Source of the DNA: Capsaspora owczarzaki ATCC 30864
Taxonomy: Eukaryota > Opisthokonta > Filasterea
Reading direction: 5' to 3'
Length of the DNA stretch: 64,000 nt
NCBI RefSeq assembly: GCF_000151315.2
Contig: NW_011887293.1
Span: forward strand, 604,693 to 668,692
Shown: piece by piece, positions 30,392 to 41,866 of the stretch
Layout: each line of letters starts with the position of its first letter
How positions within the stretch are numbered: position 1 is the stretch's first letter
The notes under the pieces: generated by a model
Database searches by the model: none
Seen by the model: only the letters and a program-made list of their open reading frames with translations
What the model was told of the DNA's origin: nothing
Position numbers and translations under genes: made by a program

Positions 30392-33300
30392 ATGGCAGCA
30401 GCACCAGGGGGGCTTCCGGACCGCCGCCTCGTCCACCACATCCTCGTCTCCGAGTTTGACATTGACAAGGGCAGTGGGCTGGCACACCAGTACCCAACCC
30501 CGACCGGAGCCAGCGAGAGGTAGGCTTTGTGGGCTTTTTGCGGTTCATTCTTTGCTCAACCTTCATCGTCCAATCGCAAGACCGGCATGACACGCCGCCC
30601 ACCCCACCCCCACGCTTGTGGTTCCTTGTTGATCATGCCATTGCCCGTGGACGGGAGAGCGGACGAGGCGACCTGGAGACCGGCCGATTGCTCATTTCTG
30701 ATTCCCGTTTGTGATTGTTCGTCTTTTTTTTTTTTTTTTTTTTTCCCCTTCCAGTCTACTCGCCGAGCTCATGTTGCCTGACGGCGTGCACAACCGCGAG
30801 GAGGACTGGACCATTTTCTTCTTGAACCAGACTGCGCCCGAGGCAAGTGTCCAGAAGGGGGTTATTGTCGGCGGCGGTGAAGCGGTGTGTCTTGGACTTT
30901 TTGCATCCAATGCAAGCCTCTTCGGGTGGATTGACCTCTGGTTTGTTCGCCTGGTTGGTCGTCATAGCATGATTCGGCAAAGGGCAGCAAGTCAATGCCA
31001 TCGGACAACAAGACCCCGGCGTACGTCCAGGCCCTTGCATGCATTTCGATCTCAACCTCATCGACTCACATTTTGTCGACCTTTTGACTTCTTTCGACTC
31101 CTTTTCTTGACTCGTTTGGCGAGGACAGTGTGACATCGTTGGACGCCTTCGTCTATGAATTTACCGAGGCAACTCAAGGTATAATTGCTCGTGGGGCGAC
31201 ACGTGGGGAGGGGATTGCATGTCGCTGCTTGCATGTCGCTGATTGCCGGCACTCCACGGCTCACCTTGCACTCGTGCATTTCCGTGTCGCACAGGGTGGT
31301 CGCAACTTGGCACCGACACCATGAAGGTGTACTTGGAGCGCAATGCGTTGCGTATCGCTGGTCCGGACTTTTCCAAATCCCTGTACGAGGGCTTGATGCT
31401 TGGTGTTGTTGTGAGTGTTTTGCAGAGCCGTCTCATCGCTCCCTCTCACCGTGTTCTTTTCTTTGACTGTGTAGACCGCGCGATGTGGAATTGCAACATC
31501 AGAGCATGGAGCCGTTGTTTCATTGTGTGATTGTTGGTGAAGCCGCTTTCGGTACGTTCCGCTCGGAGATTGCCGATGGTGATTGTCCTCCTCTAGTTCG
31601 TTCAGCGCGTCTCACCCGAGTGCTCTTGCAGGCTTTCGCTTTGCCGACCAGGTTGCTGAACTCACATTCGAGACGCATTGCGAAGAGTTGCGCAAAGAAA
31701 CACCCTGTACGAAGTTGTGTTTGCCATGATTGAAGCCCGTGTCGTGTTTGACCAGACTGCTCATTTTCCAAACACACCCCCGTTGCACAGCTGAAGTTTT
31801 CGAACCACCATCGCCAGCGCCTGCACCGGTGGTGGTGCCTTCCACCGAGAAATCTTCCGACAAGCCCTTCCTGTACGTCTTGAACGTCATTCGCAACAAG
31901 CGTGTCGAGAATGTGCGACGTGGTGCTGTCGTCAAAGCCCTTGCCATCTGCACACCCTATCGATGGCTGCATGTCTTCAAGGTACCGTCATCTGTTTCTC
32001 TGCGGTTTGTTTGTTTGTTTGTTTGTTCACTTTTGCCCGATGCAATGCCACCTCACTCGATGCTGCTGTTGCCACCACAGCCCGTTCTGTTGCTGGCTGT
32101 GGATCGCTACTTTAAAACCTCTGATGTGTCGGTGCTTGCCGAGTTGTACGATGCCATCAACGCTATGGACGTTTCCGGCATGCCAGATCTGACCCAGGCG
32201 CAAAAGCTCATGTTGCGCTCGGGCGGTGACAAGGAGAAGCAAATTTTCACCACCAGCATCCCCTACATGAAGATTAACATTCCTGTTCGCATTCCCATGA
32301 CCACGCTGGACGATGAAGTTGCTGATGTGAGTTTTGAGTTGGGAAAGGGACATTTCTCTCGTTCTTGGGCCATTTTTCTGTTTGCATTCTCACGCTGGGA
32401 CCGTTCTGTCTTGTTACCTTCAGGGATCGGTGAGCAAGCTCGTCACCACCTTTGCTCCTGGATTCATGACGCTCTACAACGCCCTCTTGCTTGAAAAGCG
32501 CGTCATCTTTGTCGGGTACAACCGGTCTGCCAGCGAGGTTGTCAACCTTGTACTCGCTGCCTGCCAGCTGATCTGCCCTCCAATCAGTGGGCTCATCAAA
32601 CGATGCTTCCCGTACACAAACTTGTCCAACATGACGTTCTTGGAATTGTAAGCCTTCCTGAGCGCGAGTTTGTCTTTTTTGTCTTGTTTGTCGTTTTGTT
32701 GTTTGTCTTTTTGTTGTTTGCTTGCTTGCCTGATTGCTTATTCTTAACTCACCTTGCTTGCTCGTGTGCTTGTATTATCGACTCGTGCTTATCCGATCTG
32801 GTAGCCGAAACTATGGCTACTTGGTGGGTGTGACGAATCCAATCTTCCGCGACAACACCGAGTGGTGGGACGTCCTTTGCAACCTCGAAACGGGCAAAGT
32901 GATTCACAATCCCAAGTTTCTGCCTCCGCCTGAAACCGAGCGACATGCAGCCAGTGATGCAGAGTTCCTTGCAGATGTATGTTTGCCTTGGCATTTCAGC
33001 GCTGCCGGGTGTTGCCCATATTTTTTTCTGTGGTTGCAGACCTTGTCCGGAGTTTGCACTTGCTGACGTGTTCTTCTTTTGAACCTTGCGCTGGACAGGT
33101 GCTGGCCAAGATTGAAGGGCATGTCGCTGAGGAATCCATCCGACAACTCTTTACCGACTATACACAACGAATCATGGACCTCGCTCTGAATGATGCCGAA
33201 TTTCCGGATGAGATTGCCAAGAAGAAAGAGTTGGAGATCAACCACGCGCGTGGTGAGCAGTGGAAGAAGACGGCATTCTTCCAACAGTATGCACAGGTGA

Positions 33301-33935
33301 GCAGTCAGACTTCCCCCTTCTGGTCGTGGACAACTTGGCCTGCGTCTAACTTGCAATTGTTTTTCGTGGCTCAATTGAAGGAACGCCATGAACGCCGGTC
33401 GCGACGAACAATCACGGCCATCGACACTGAGCGACACATTCAGAAACTACGAGTGCGGAAGGCTCTCTCCGCGCAGGAGATTTACTCTATTTTCAAGGAC
33501 TTCAACACTTGCATCACTACCGATGTGCAAATTCTTGAGGTGGGTGGGGCTGCCTTGGACTTTGTCAGGTTTTTTTTTTTTTTTTTTTTTTGGTTTGTCG
33601 CTCACACTGGTCGTTACTGCTGCTTTGCCGCCAATGATAGCTCCTCACCTACTTGCCAGAAAATCAAGGTGGATTGTATCCCATCGCCGTCAGCCTCGTG
33701 CATCCTTCAGAGAATGTGCGACGTGCAACCGCCGAGCTTTTCCATCGTATTTCACGCATCGAGGTTTGTTTGTGCAGAGTCTGCCCTTGGTTTGTGATTC
33801 CGCCTCTCACTTGCAAGGACATTTTGCTCTCTCGTCGATGCTCTTGTTCAACTTCAGGCGGGCCGGGAGCTGATCAATAATCTGAATGACTTTTTGCGGA
33901 CTGCGTACGAGCGTAGCAAGGCGCTATTGCGGTAG
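30392..33935 (+). CDS. Afi1/DENN-like protein (Arf3-interacting family)
   Basis: It resembles fungal Afi1-type proteins, which combine an N-terminal Arf-docking domain with a DENN-like region and act in polarity and vesicle traffic. Proposed exons: 30392-30519, 30755-30842, 30992-31020, 31129-31178, 31295-31410, 31475-31526, 31632-31738, 31791-31981, 32081-32326, 32424-32647, 32805-32976, 33099-33296, 33381-33539, 33641-33763 and 33858-33935, about 653 residues. Diagnostic stretches are SEFDIDKGSGLAHQYP, LLAELMLPDGVHNREEDW, RRGAVVKALAICTPYRWLHV, FMTLYNALLLEKRVIFVGYN, FPYTNLSN and GVTNPIFRDNTEWWDVLCNL. From 31791 onward the phases are clean. Intron 2 may use a GC donor (30843) and its acceptor is unsure. 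A one-base deletion is apparent near 31697-31700, where the coding pattern changes frame. Confidence 0.82.
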
Positions 33936-34064
33936 TCACTCAACAGTCGCTTCTCGCTGCATCCCGCCGTCAGTGTCGATTTTGTGCAGGCTTGTGCGTT
34001 TCTAGTACTTTGTTTATATGCGTCAGGTGGATCATCTCGAGTACATTGCGTAGCTGAGTTCTTG

Positions 34065-34224
34065 ATGAATGAAAGCATTCCACTTTTTCCCAGTGAAGTC
34101 TGTGGAGATGCGAGACGCCCTCCTTTGTCGAGTACATACGTGTTTCACCCATCTGCCATGAATATTGAAGGGGAGGGAGCGGAAAGGGACTCGTCTGGTG
34201 TGTTGCTGTGACACGATTCTTTTG

Positions 34225-34264
<40 letters not shown>

Positions 34265-34460
34265 TTTTTTTTTCTATATGCTGTTGGCTCTCAGCTTGTT
34301 GCTGTCATAGTCATACACTGTTTCCGCGTCCTTTGAATTGGCAGACTTCCAAAACCTACTGCACCATCTCAATCTCGAGCAAATCGCGCTCTTGCTGCTG
34401 TTGCTTTCAACATCTTTTACACTTGGTGTCGCCATCGTGATCTATCTCAGACCAAATTAA
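34065..34460 (+). CDS. Possible small tail-anchored membrane protein
   Basis: Two exons (34065-34197 and 34345-34460) join in phase to 82 residues. The N-terminal half is polar (MNESIPLFPSEVCGD to GEGAERDSS). The second ends in LEQIALLLLLLSTSF and TLGVAIVIYLRPN, a single strong transmembrane segment next to the stop. The donor is G|GTGTGT and the acceptor TTGGCAG follows a long CT/T tract. I do not recognise a family. The stop lies only 38 bp before the p24 ATG, so this could instead be part of that gene's 5' leader, or chance. An alternative is an extra 3' exon of the Afi1-like gene. Confidence 0.38.
34220..34272. repeat. (CT)n/T pyrimidine tract
   Basis: A CT dinucleotide array runs into a T run, within the intron of the possible small membrane-protein gene. 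Confidence 0.85.
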
Positions 34461-34498
34461 ACACTCGGTCAGTCCTCTCTTTGCCTTTTTAGTTCACG

Positions 34499-35589
34499 AT
34501 GATGATGATGATGCGGATGCAACGCACATTCGCCGTGCTGGCCGTGCTGATGGTTGCAGCGCCGTTGCTGTTCTCGCACCCCTCATCGCCCGCCTTTGCT
34601 GCAGCAGACACGTCGTCGCTCTCCACAATCATTGCACCTGGCACTGAGTTTTGTGTCTTTGTCGATGTCGAGCAACGCGTTCCAGCCAAAGTCTCCTTCC
34701 AAGTGAGTTCTTGTTGTGTTCTTCCCACTCGTTTCCTGTCGCCTCTCGTTCTTGCTGCAGTCGTGCTGCGTGATTGCAGCCATTCTCGCAAAAGGCGCAG
34801 CAATGCTCGGCACCCAGTGTGTGAGCAGCGGAGCAGACATGACCTGATGCTACAGTGCAGATTCTGTAGGATTGACCAGGGATAAGCCGTCTTACTGATC
34901 ACCTCGCGCTCCCATCAATGTTCATCAACGCGTTCATTGTGATTGGAGCTTTTGATATGAAACAATGTTGTGCGACGGTTGCGCGTTTGTGGTGGAGCTG
35001 TCTTTGGAGTGGTTTGAGTTGGGATTGACGCTACATTGTCAACTCGCTCACCCTTTGTGTGTCGTTTCGCCAAAAAAATGCTCATCCACAATGTCAGGTA
35101 TTCTCGGGAGGTGCCCTGGATGTCGATTTCTCATGGCACCGGGACAACGGAGTCGAAATCATGAGCGAGAGCAAGGTCAACCAGGGCAAGTACGCGCAAA
35201 ACCCAGACTTCAAGGGAACAACCAAGATCTGCTTCTCGAACAAGTTTAGCACGATGGCCGAGAAGGGTGTCTTTTTCGAGATTATTGTGGGCGCTCCGAC
35301 CCAGCAGTGGGCCAAGCTGACCTCTGCGGAGGCCAGCGCGCAGGACGCCGCTTCCCTCGACAGCATGCAGGCGTCGCTCCAAACCGTCCGAAACAACTTG
35401 CACGAAATTACCAGGTTGCAAACACAATTCCGGCACCGCGAAGCGCGTCACATGCACACGGCCGAGGATAACAACCACCGAGTCTTTTACTTTAGCCTGA
35501 TTGAGTGTCTCGTTCTCGTCGCAACATCCGTCGTGCAAGTGTTTTTCGTGCGCCAGTTGTTTGGCAGCACAAAGAAGGGTGGTATTTAG
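34499..35589 (+). CDS. p24/TMED family cargo receptor
   Basis: p24 proteins cycle between ER and Golgi in COPII/COPI vesicles and select cargo such as GPI proteins. Exons 34499-34702 and 35098-35589 give 231 residues. An N-terminal signal peptide (AVLAVLMVAAPLLF) follows five consecutive Met codons, so the true start could be any of them. The GOLD domain shows TEFCVFVDVEQRVPAKVSFQ, VFSGGALDVDFSW and the second disulfide Cys in KICFSN. A coiled-coil region (NNLHEITRLQTQFRHREARH) leads to a C-terminal membrane span and the short tail FFVRQLFGSTKKGGI. This carries the FF-type and di-lysine-like signals for coat binding. It looks most like the TMED3/7 or TMED2 group. Confidence 0.92.
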
Positions 35590-36477
35590 GTGTGGGAGAG
35601 TGTTTGTGTAGTGTGTTTGTGTAGATGTGGTGTTTGTGCATTTTGTTGATTTCAAGACAGTAGTTTGATATCCATTGATCATTTTTGAAACCTGTGAGAT
35701 TTTCAACCCCCCCCCCATCTACCTCAGTTGTCTCAACAGTAAAGCAGCGCTATGCATGTGTTTCTTGCTTCGTGAACTCAGGTAGAAGCCGAAAAGCTGC
35801 TTGAAGGTTGCTTTAGTTGCTGCCGTTGCATTGGAATGCACTGTTTCAACGGTTCATTCCAATGATATTGATGCTTGTGGTGTGTTTAGTGACCGGGGCA
35901 TGCCATAGTACGGATGTCATCCCTCGTACCTGAGTTCGCAGGCGAGGCGAATTCTTCAAGCAAGGATCCGCTCAAAACTAAATTTACATAACCATGCCAG
36001 TCTCGATCACAGCTCAATGTCTGTCCAGCCACACATCTGACGCTATAAAACATAAAGTCACATTGCATTCAATATTCTCTCAAAGTATGGCAAACCAGGC
36101 TGACCGGTACATGGACTTGCGAGGTGTCTAAAATTCTCACACACTAGTCACACGCAAGCACCGGCATCAAAGCACCCAAAAACAACGAGCACATGCAAAA
36201 ACATAAATTACACATGTTTGCACCATAGCGGCAGGTTGACCCAGCGTGTGCTCGTGCTACAGCGCGGCTGAATCGAGGGATTTGAACTCGGATTGTCAAT
36301 CTGTGTTGGCAACGCAAAAAGGGGAAAAAGGAAAACAGCTCTCCAATACACTGCCTCGCGCCTTGCAATACACACACGGTTGTTGTCAAGAAAACGGGCA
36401 TGCTCCGATGATCTGAGCAGACCCCAACCAATAAAAAAAAAAAAAAAAAAAACAGCAAAAATGCGACAAAAAAATTT
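35590..36477. other. 888-bp interval without a gene
   Basis: p24 3' UTR and spacer. It has a C run near 35708-35717, a TATAAA near 36043-36050 (plus strand) and several A runs. Short frames on both strands have no family features. No second tRNA could be folded. Confidence 0.45.
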
Positions 36478-36549
36478 ACCCAGTGCCCGGGATCGAACCG
36501 GGGTCTCTTGATTCAAAGTCAAGCGTCCTCACCGCTGGACGACACCGGG
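36478..36549 (-). tRNA. tRNA-Gln (UUG)
   Basis: On the minus strand a complete cloverleaf can be drawn without an intron. The acceptor stem is CCCGGTG with CACTGGG (one G-U pair), followed by U as discriminator, as in eukaryotic tRNA-Gln. The anticodon arm is CTTGA / CTTTGAA / TCAAG with anticodon UUG. The T arm is CCCGG-TTCGATC-CCGGG and contains the B box GGTTCGATCC. A box-like sequence lies in the D arm (GTCCAGCGGTGAGGAC). CCA is not encoded. A run of T follows about 5-12 nt downstream in sense (A run at 36468-36474), suitable for RNA polymerase III termination. Confidence 0.95.
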
Positions 36550-36959
36550 AAGGTGCTCCTATTTGGATGAGGGTCGAGGTGGGGCAAAGGCCATACGTAC
36601 AAGAAACATGGCCCCGAAAATGCAGAACAAATCTTTGGCGCTGAGTTTTTCTGATGGTTGCCCCTTTGGATTTGGTGCCCCTTTGTTTTTTTGATTTTTA
36701 ATTTTTTTTGGATGAATCTTGCTTCAATTCAGTAGCAGTTGCTGTTCGGGAGCTGACCTGGCAAACGGCGCTGAGCTGGCTGCAAAAGAAAAAAAAAAAA
36801 AAGAGAACAAAATCACATAAATTGAAAGGCTTTTCGCGTGGACCAATCAGATTGACGCACGTTGTAAACAGTTGAAAAAGACGACGCGTTCCAAATCAAG
36901 CACAACCTCAGTTCTCTTATTTTTTTCTTTTTTTTTCTTTTTCTTTTCATTTCTAATAA
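36550..36959. promoter_or_regulatory. Upstream region of BiP gene
   Basis: 410 bp containing the presumed BiP promoter. Position 36841-36846 has GACCAATCAG, a CCAAT box, about 115 bp before the ATG. It is followed at 36855-36860 by GACGCACG and at 36880-36887 by GACGACGCG. CCAAT plus a downstream CACG recalls the animal ER-stress element (CCAAT-N9-CCACG), but the spacing and CACG half-site are imperfect here. T/C-rich leader sequence precedes the start. Confidence 0.4.
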
Positions 36960-39433
36960 ATGCGTGTTGCGTACCTTGCGTCGCTCGCACTCGTTGCGCT
37001 CACTCTTGCGCTCGTCAACGCTGATGAGACCAAGCAGCGCGAATACGGCACCGTCATCGGCATCGATCTCGGCACCACTTACAGCTGGTAAGTTTTTTTT
37101 TTTTTTTTTTTTTTTGTGGGAAGCGTGCTTTTTTTTTTTTCTTTTCTATTTTCTCGTTCACTGTTCGGCGAGTGACGTGGCGCGACGGCGAGGCGTTCAG
37201 AGCTCGTGCATTTGCAGCCAACAACAAGAGTTCATTGCGTTCTCCATGCTTGGCGACCTTGCATTTGCCGAGCACATACATTTTCCCGCAGAAGCGCAAA
37301 GAAGAGGTGTCTCGCGATCTCTTTTTTTTTTTTTTTTTTTTTTTTCTGTTTCTGCCGTGTCCGTCGTCGTGCCACCTCATCCGATGCAACTGTTCCGTCC
37401 CCTGCGCGTTTCTATTGCCTTCCTTCCACTTGCTTCTTGCTTCTCGTCACGCGAGTCCCGGCACTCTGCTTTGCTTTTGCTTTTGCTTTTGCTGTACTTT
37501 GTTCCACAGTTCTTCTCGAAGTTTCGACTCACTTTGTTTTTCCATTTTCTATTTCCGTTTTCCTTCACTTTCTCTTCACCTTCTCCTTCACAGCGTCGGC
37601 GTGTTCAAGAACGGCCGCGTTGAAATCATCCCCAACGACCAAGGCAACCGCATCACCCCCTCGTATGTCGCATTCACTGACGACGGCGAGCGCCTCATTG
37701 GCGACGCCGCCAAGAACCAACTGACGGCCAACCCCTTCAACACCATTTTCGACGCCAAGCGCCTCATCGGCCGCGAGTTTAACGAAAAGTCCATCCAGGC
37801 CGACATCAAGCTCTGGCCCTTCAAGGTTGTCAACAAGAACGCCAAGCCCTACATCAAGGTGGCCACCAGCGCCGGCGACAAGGTTCTCTCGCCCGAGGAG
37901 GTGTCTGCCATGATTTTGCTCAAGATGAAGGAGACGGCTGAGGCCTACCTCGGCCACAAGGTCACCCACGCCGTCGTCACTGTGCCCGCCTACTTTAACG
38001 ACGCCCAGCGTCAGGCCACCAAGGACGCCGGCACGATCGCTGGTCTCACCGTCCTCCGCATCATCAACGAGCCCACGGCCGCTGCCATCGCATACGGTCT
38101 CGACAAGAACGACGGCGAGAAGAACATTCTCGTGTTTGATCTCGGTGGTGGCACGTTCGACGTTTCGCTCCTGACCATCGACAACGGCGTCTTTGAGGTC
38201 GTTGCGACCAACGGTGACACTCACCTTGGTGGCCAGGACTTTGACCAACGCATCATGCAACACTTTATGCGCCAGTACAAGGAGAAGAAGGGCAAGGACA
38301 TTTCCAGCGACGTTCGCGCCGTCCAAAAGCTTCGTCGTGAGGCCGAGAAGGCCAAGCGCGCCCTCTCCTCGCAGCACTCTGCCCGCCTCGAAATCGAGGC
38401 CTTCTTTGACGGCGAGGACTTTTCCGAGACGCTCACCCGCGCCAAGTTTGAGGAGCTGAACGCCGACCTCTTCCGCTCGACCCTTGCCCCCGTCAAGAAG
38501 GTCTTGGAAGACTCTGGCCTCCGCAAGGAGGAGATTGACGAAATTGTCCTGGTCGGTGGCTCCACTCGCATCCCCAAGGTCCAGCAGCTCGTCAAGGACT
38601 TTTTCAACGGCAAGGAGCCCAACCGCGGCATCAACCCCGACGAAGCCGTCGCGTATGGCGCCGCCGTCCAGGCTGGCGTTCTCGGTGGCGAGGAATCCAC
38701 TGGCGACCTTGTTCTTCTCGACGTCAACCCCCTGACCCTCGGTATTGAGACTGTTGGCGGCGTCATGACCAAGCTCATCCCCCGCAACTCTGTCATCCCC
38801 ACCAAGAAGTCCCAAATCTTCTCCACCGCCGCCGACAACCAGCCCACCGTCACCATCCAGGTCTTTGAGGGCGAGCGCTCCCTCACCAAGGACTGCCACA
38901 CCCTCGGCAAGTTCGATCTGACTGGCATTCCCCCAGCAGCCCGCGGCGTTCCCCAAATCGAGGTCACCTTTGAGATTGACGCCAACGGCATTCTCCGCGT
39001 CTCGGCCGAGGACAAGGGCACTGGCAAGTCTGAGAAGATCACCATCACCAACGACCAAAACCGTCTGACCCCCGAGGAGATTGAGCGCATGGTCAACGAC
39101 GCCGAGCGCTTTGCCGACCAGGACAAGAAGGTCAAGGAGCGTGTTGACGCCAAGAACGAGCTCGAGAGCTACGCCTACAACCTGCGCAACCAAATCAAGG
39201 ACGAGGACAAGCTCGGCGGCAAGCTCGACGAGGAGGACAAGGAGACCATCACCACCGCCGTCGACGAGACGATCGCCTGGCTCGACCAGTCCGGCGCCGA
39301 GGCCACCACCGAGGAGCTCAAGGAAAAGAAGGCTGCCTTTGAGAAGATTGTCCAGCCCATCGTTTCCAAGCTCTACCAGGGCGGTGCCGGTGGCGCTCCC
39401 TCTGGCGACGACGAGGGTCACGACGAGTTCTAA
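36960..39433 (+). CDS. HSPA5: ER HSP70 chaperone BiP/GRP78
   Basis: BiP is the ER-lumen HSP70 that folds secretory proteins and gates the translocon and the unfolded protein response. Exon 1 (36960-37087) encodes a signal peptide ([20 protein letters not shown]) and the start of the ATPase domain, [14 protein letters not shown], split by a 506-bp intron. Exon 2 (37594-39433) completes 655 residues. HSP70 signatures are intact: [48 protein letters not shown] and the linker [16 protein letters not shown]. The C-terminus is HDEF rather than KDEL/HDEL, still a plausible KDEL-receptor ligand. The opposite strand has a long open frame, a well-known artefact of HSP70 codon bias. Confidence 0.97.
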
Positions 39434-40583
<1,150 letters not shown>

Positions 40584-41219
40584 ATGGCCGCAGCAGCACT
40601 AGGAGCAGCTGGATCTGGCGCAGCGAAATCCGTGCTGCTAAAAGTCGTCATATTAGGCGACGGCGGCGTTGGCAAATCGTCGCTGATGAACCGCTTTGTG
40701 AATAACGAGTTTGACGCGCAGTCATTTCACACGATTGGCGTCGAGTTTCTCAACAAGGTGGTCGCGCTGAACAACGAGTCGTACACGCTGCAAATCTGGG
40801 ACACGGCTGGCCAGGAGCGATTTAAGAGCTTGCGGACGCCCTTCTACCGGGGAGCCGACTGCTGTCTCTTGGTGTTTGGCATTGACGACGAACAGAGCTT
40901 CCGAAACCTGACAATGTGGAAGAAGGAGTTTCTCTACTATGCAGACGTCGCCGACCCAGAACACTTCCCCTTTGTGGTTGTCGGCAATAAGATTGACGTG
41001 CGGGCACGTCAAGTCCGCTCTGAAGACGCCGAGGCATGGTGCAAGGCCAACGGCGGTCTTGCTTATTTCGAGACCAGTGCCAAGGAGGCCATCAAGGTCG
41101 AGCAGGCCTTCCTCGCCGCTGCCCAACAAGTGCCCAAATCGGACGGCCCTGTGGCGACCGACTACTCGAATTCTGTGAATCTCGCCGAGACGCCCGGGAA
41201 GCGAACCTGCTGCTTGTAA
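40584..41219 (+). CDS. RAB9: Rab9-type small GTPase
   Basis: Rab9 directs late endosome to trans-Golgi traffic of mannose-6-phosphate-type receptors. This is a single exon of 211 residues. GTPase motifs are intact: GDGGVGKSS (P-loop), HTIGVEF (switch I), WDTAGQERF (switch II), GNKID and ETSAKEA. Rab9-like features are SLMNRFVNNEFDAQSFHTIG, RTPFYRGADCCLLVF and WKKEFLYYADV. The tail ends RTCCL with two cysteines for prenylation, one residue from the end. The ATG at 40584 precedes the conserved core by about 15 Ala/Gly residues. Confidence 0.95.
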   Translation: MAAAALGAAGSGAAKSVLLKVVILGDGGVGKSSLMNRFVNNEFDAQSFHTIGVEFLNKVVALNNESYTLQIWDTAGQERFKSLRTPFYRGADCCLLVFGIDDEQSFRNLTMWKKEFLYYADVADPEHFPFVVVGNKIDVRARQVRSEDAEAWCKANGGLAYFETSAKEAIKVEQAFLAAAQQVPKSDGPVATDYSNSVNLAETPGKRTCCL

Positions 41220-41866
41220 TTGCGCATTTTTGAGCTCCCTCGCACCCAAGTCTTGGGTCGTACATTTTCTGTTTTCGTTTGTCTTGCTTGATTTTTGCCT
41301 AAATACGAGGTTTTTTTTTTTTTTTTTTTTTTTTTCCCTGTTGTTCCTCTGTGTTGCAGTTTCAGTTTGGTTTCGCGCCTTTTCTTTTCTTTACTCATTT
41401 TCTCGCTGCTCTCTCTCCCTTTGCCATCTGGAGATCTTTTGCCTGTTTTTTTTTTTCCATCCTTCTTCTGCGCTTCGAGCTCCAGCTCGTCAGAGTATCT
41501 GTGTTTGTGTCGATGAGCTCGATGAGCTCGCTCGTCTCAGTTGTTTCAGCCCGCCGTTTTCTCTGTCTGCCCTCAATCCCCCACCACTATTACTATTACT
41601 ATTGCTCTTGGATCATTCCGTTCACACAAAGCCAACATCCATTTCCCCCCTTCCAGTCTGATATCCTGTCATTCATTTCTCTTTTCTTATACTCTTTGGT
41701 CTCTGCTTTGCGTTTTTGGGCTTCAGCCACACGTGGACTGTTTCCATTGACTTTTCCATTGACTTTTCCACTGAACCGAAGTCCTCGACAAAGCAAACCA
41801 ACCAACCGGACCAACGAAGCCGACTCAAGCACAGCACTCAACGATAGAATCCAAAAAAGCAACACT
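41220..41866. promoter_or_regulatory. Rab9 3' UTR / MDN1 upstream region
   Basis: 647 bp, T- and C-rich, with a 24-T run at 41311-41335. The frame of MDN1 stays open here, with in-frame ATGs at 41513 and 41522. The encoded residues are low complexity (five Tyr in a row, Phe/Leu/Pro-rich), so it is better read as leader. Confidence 0.5.

Noticed and set aside
36260-36310. tRNA T-arm-like sequence (GTTCAAATCC on the minus strand)
   Set aside because: The T stem does not pair at five positions and no matching acceptor or anticodon arm could be found.
37565-39421. 618-codon open frame opposite BiP
   Set aside because: Long antisense frames are a known by-product of HSP70 codon bias; the plus strand is unmistakably BiP.
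41351-41866. Upstream in-frame extension of midasin (ATGs at 41513 and 41522)
   Set aside because: The extension is low complexity with T/C-run-encoded Phe/Leu/Tyr and fits a 5' leader; the ATG at 41867 is favoured but not proven.
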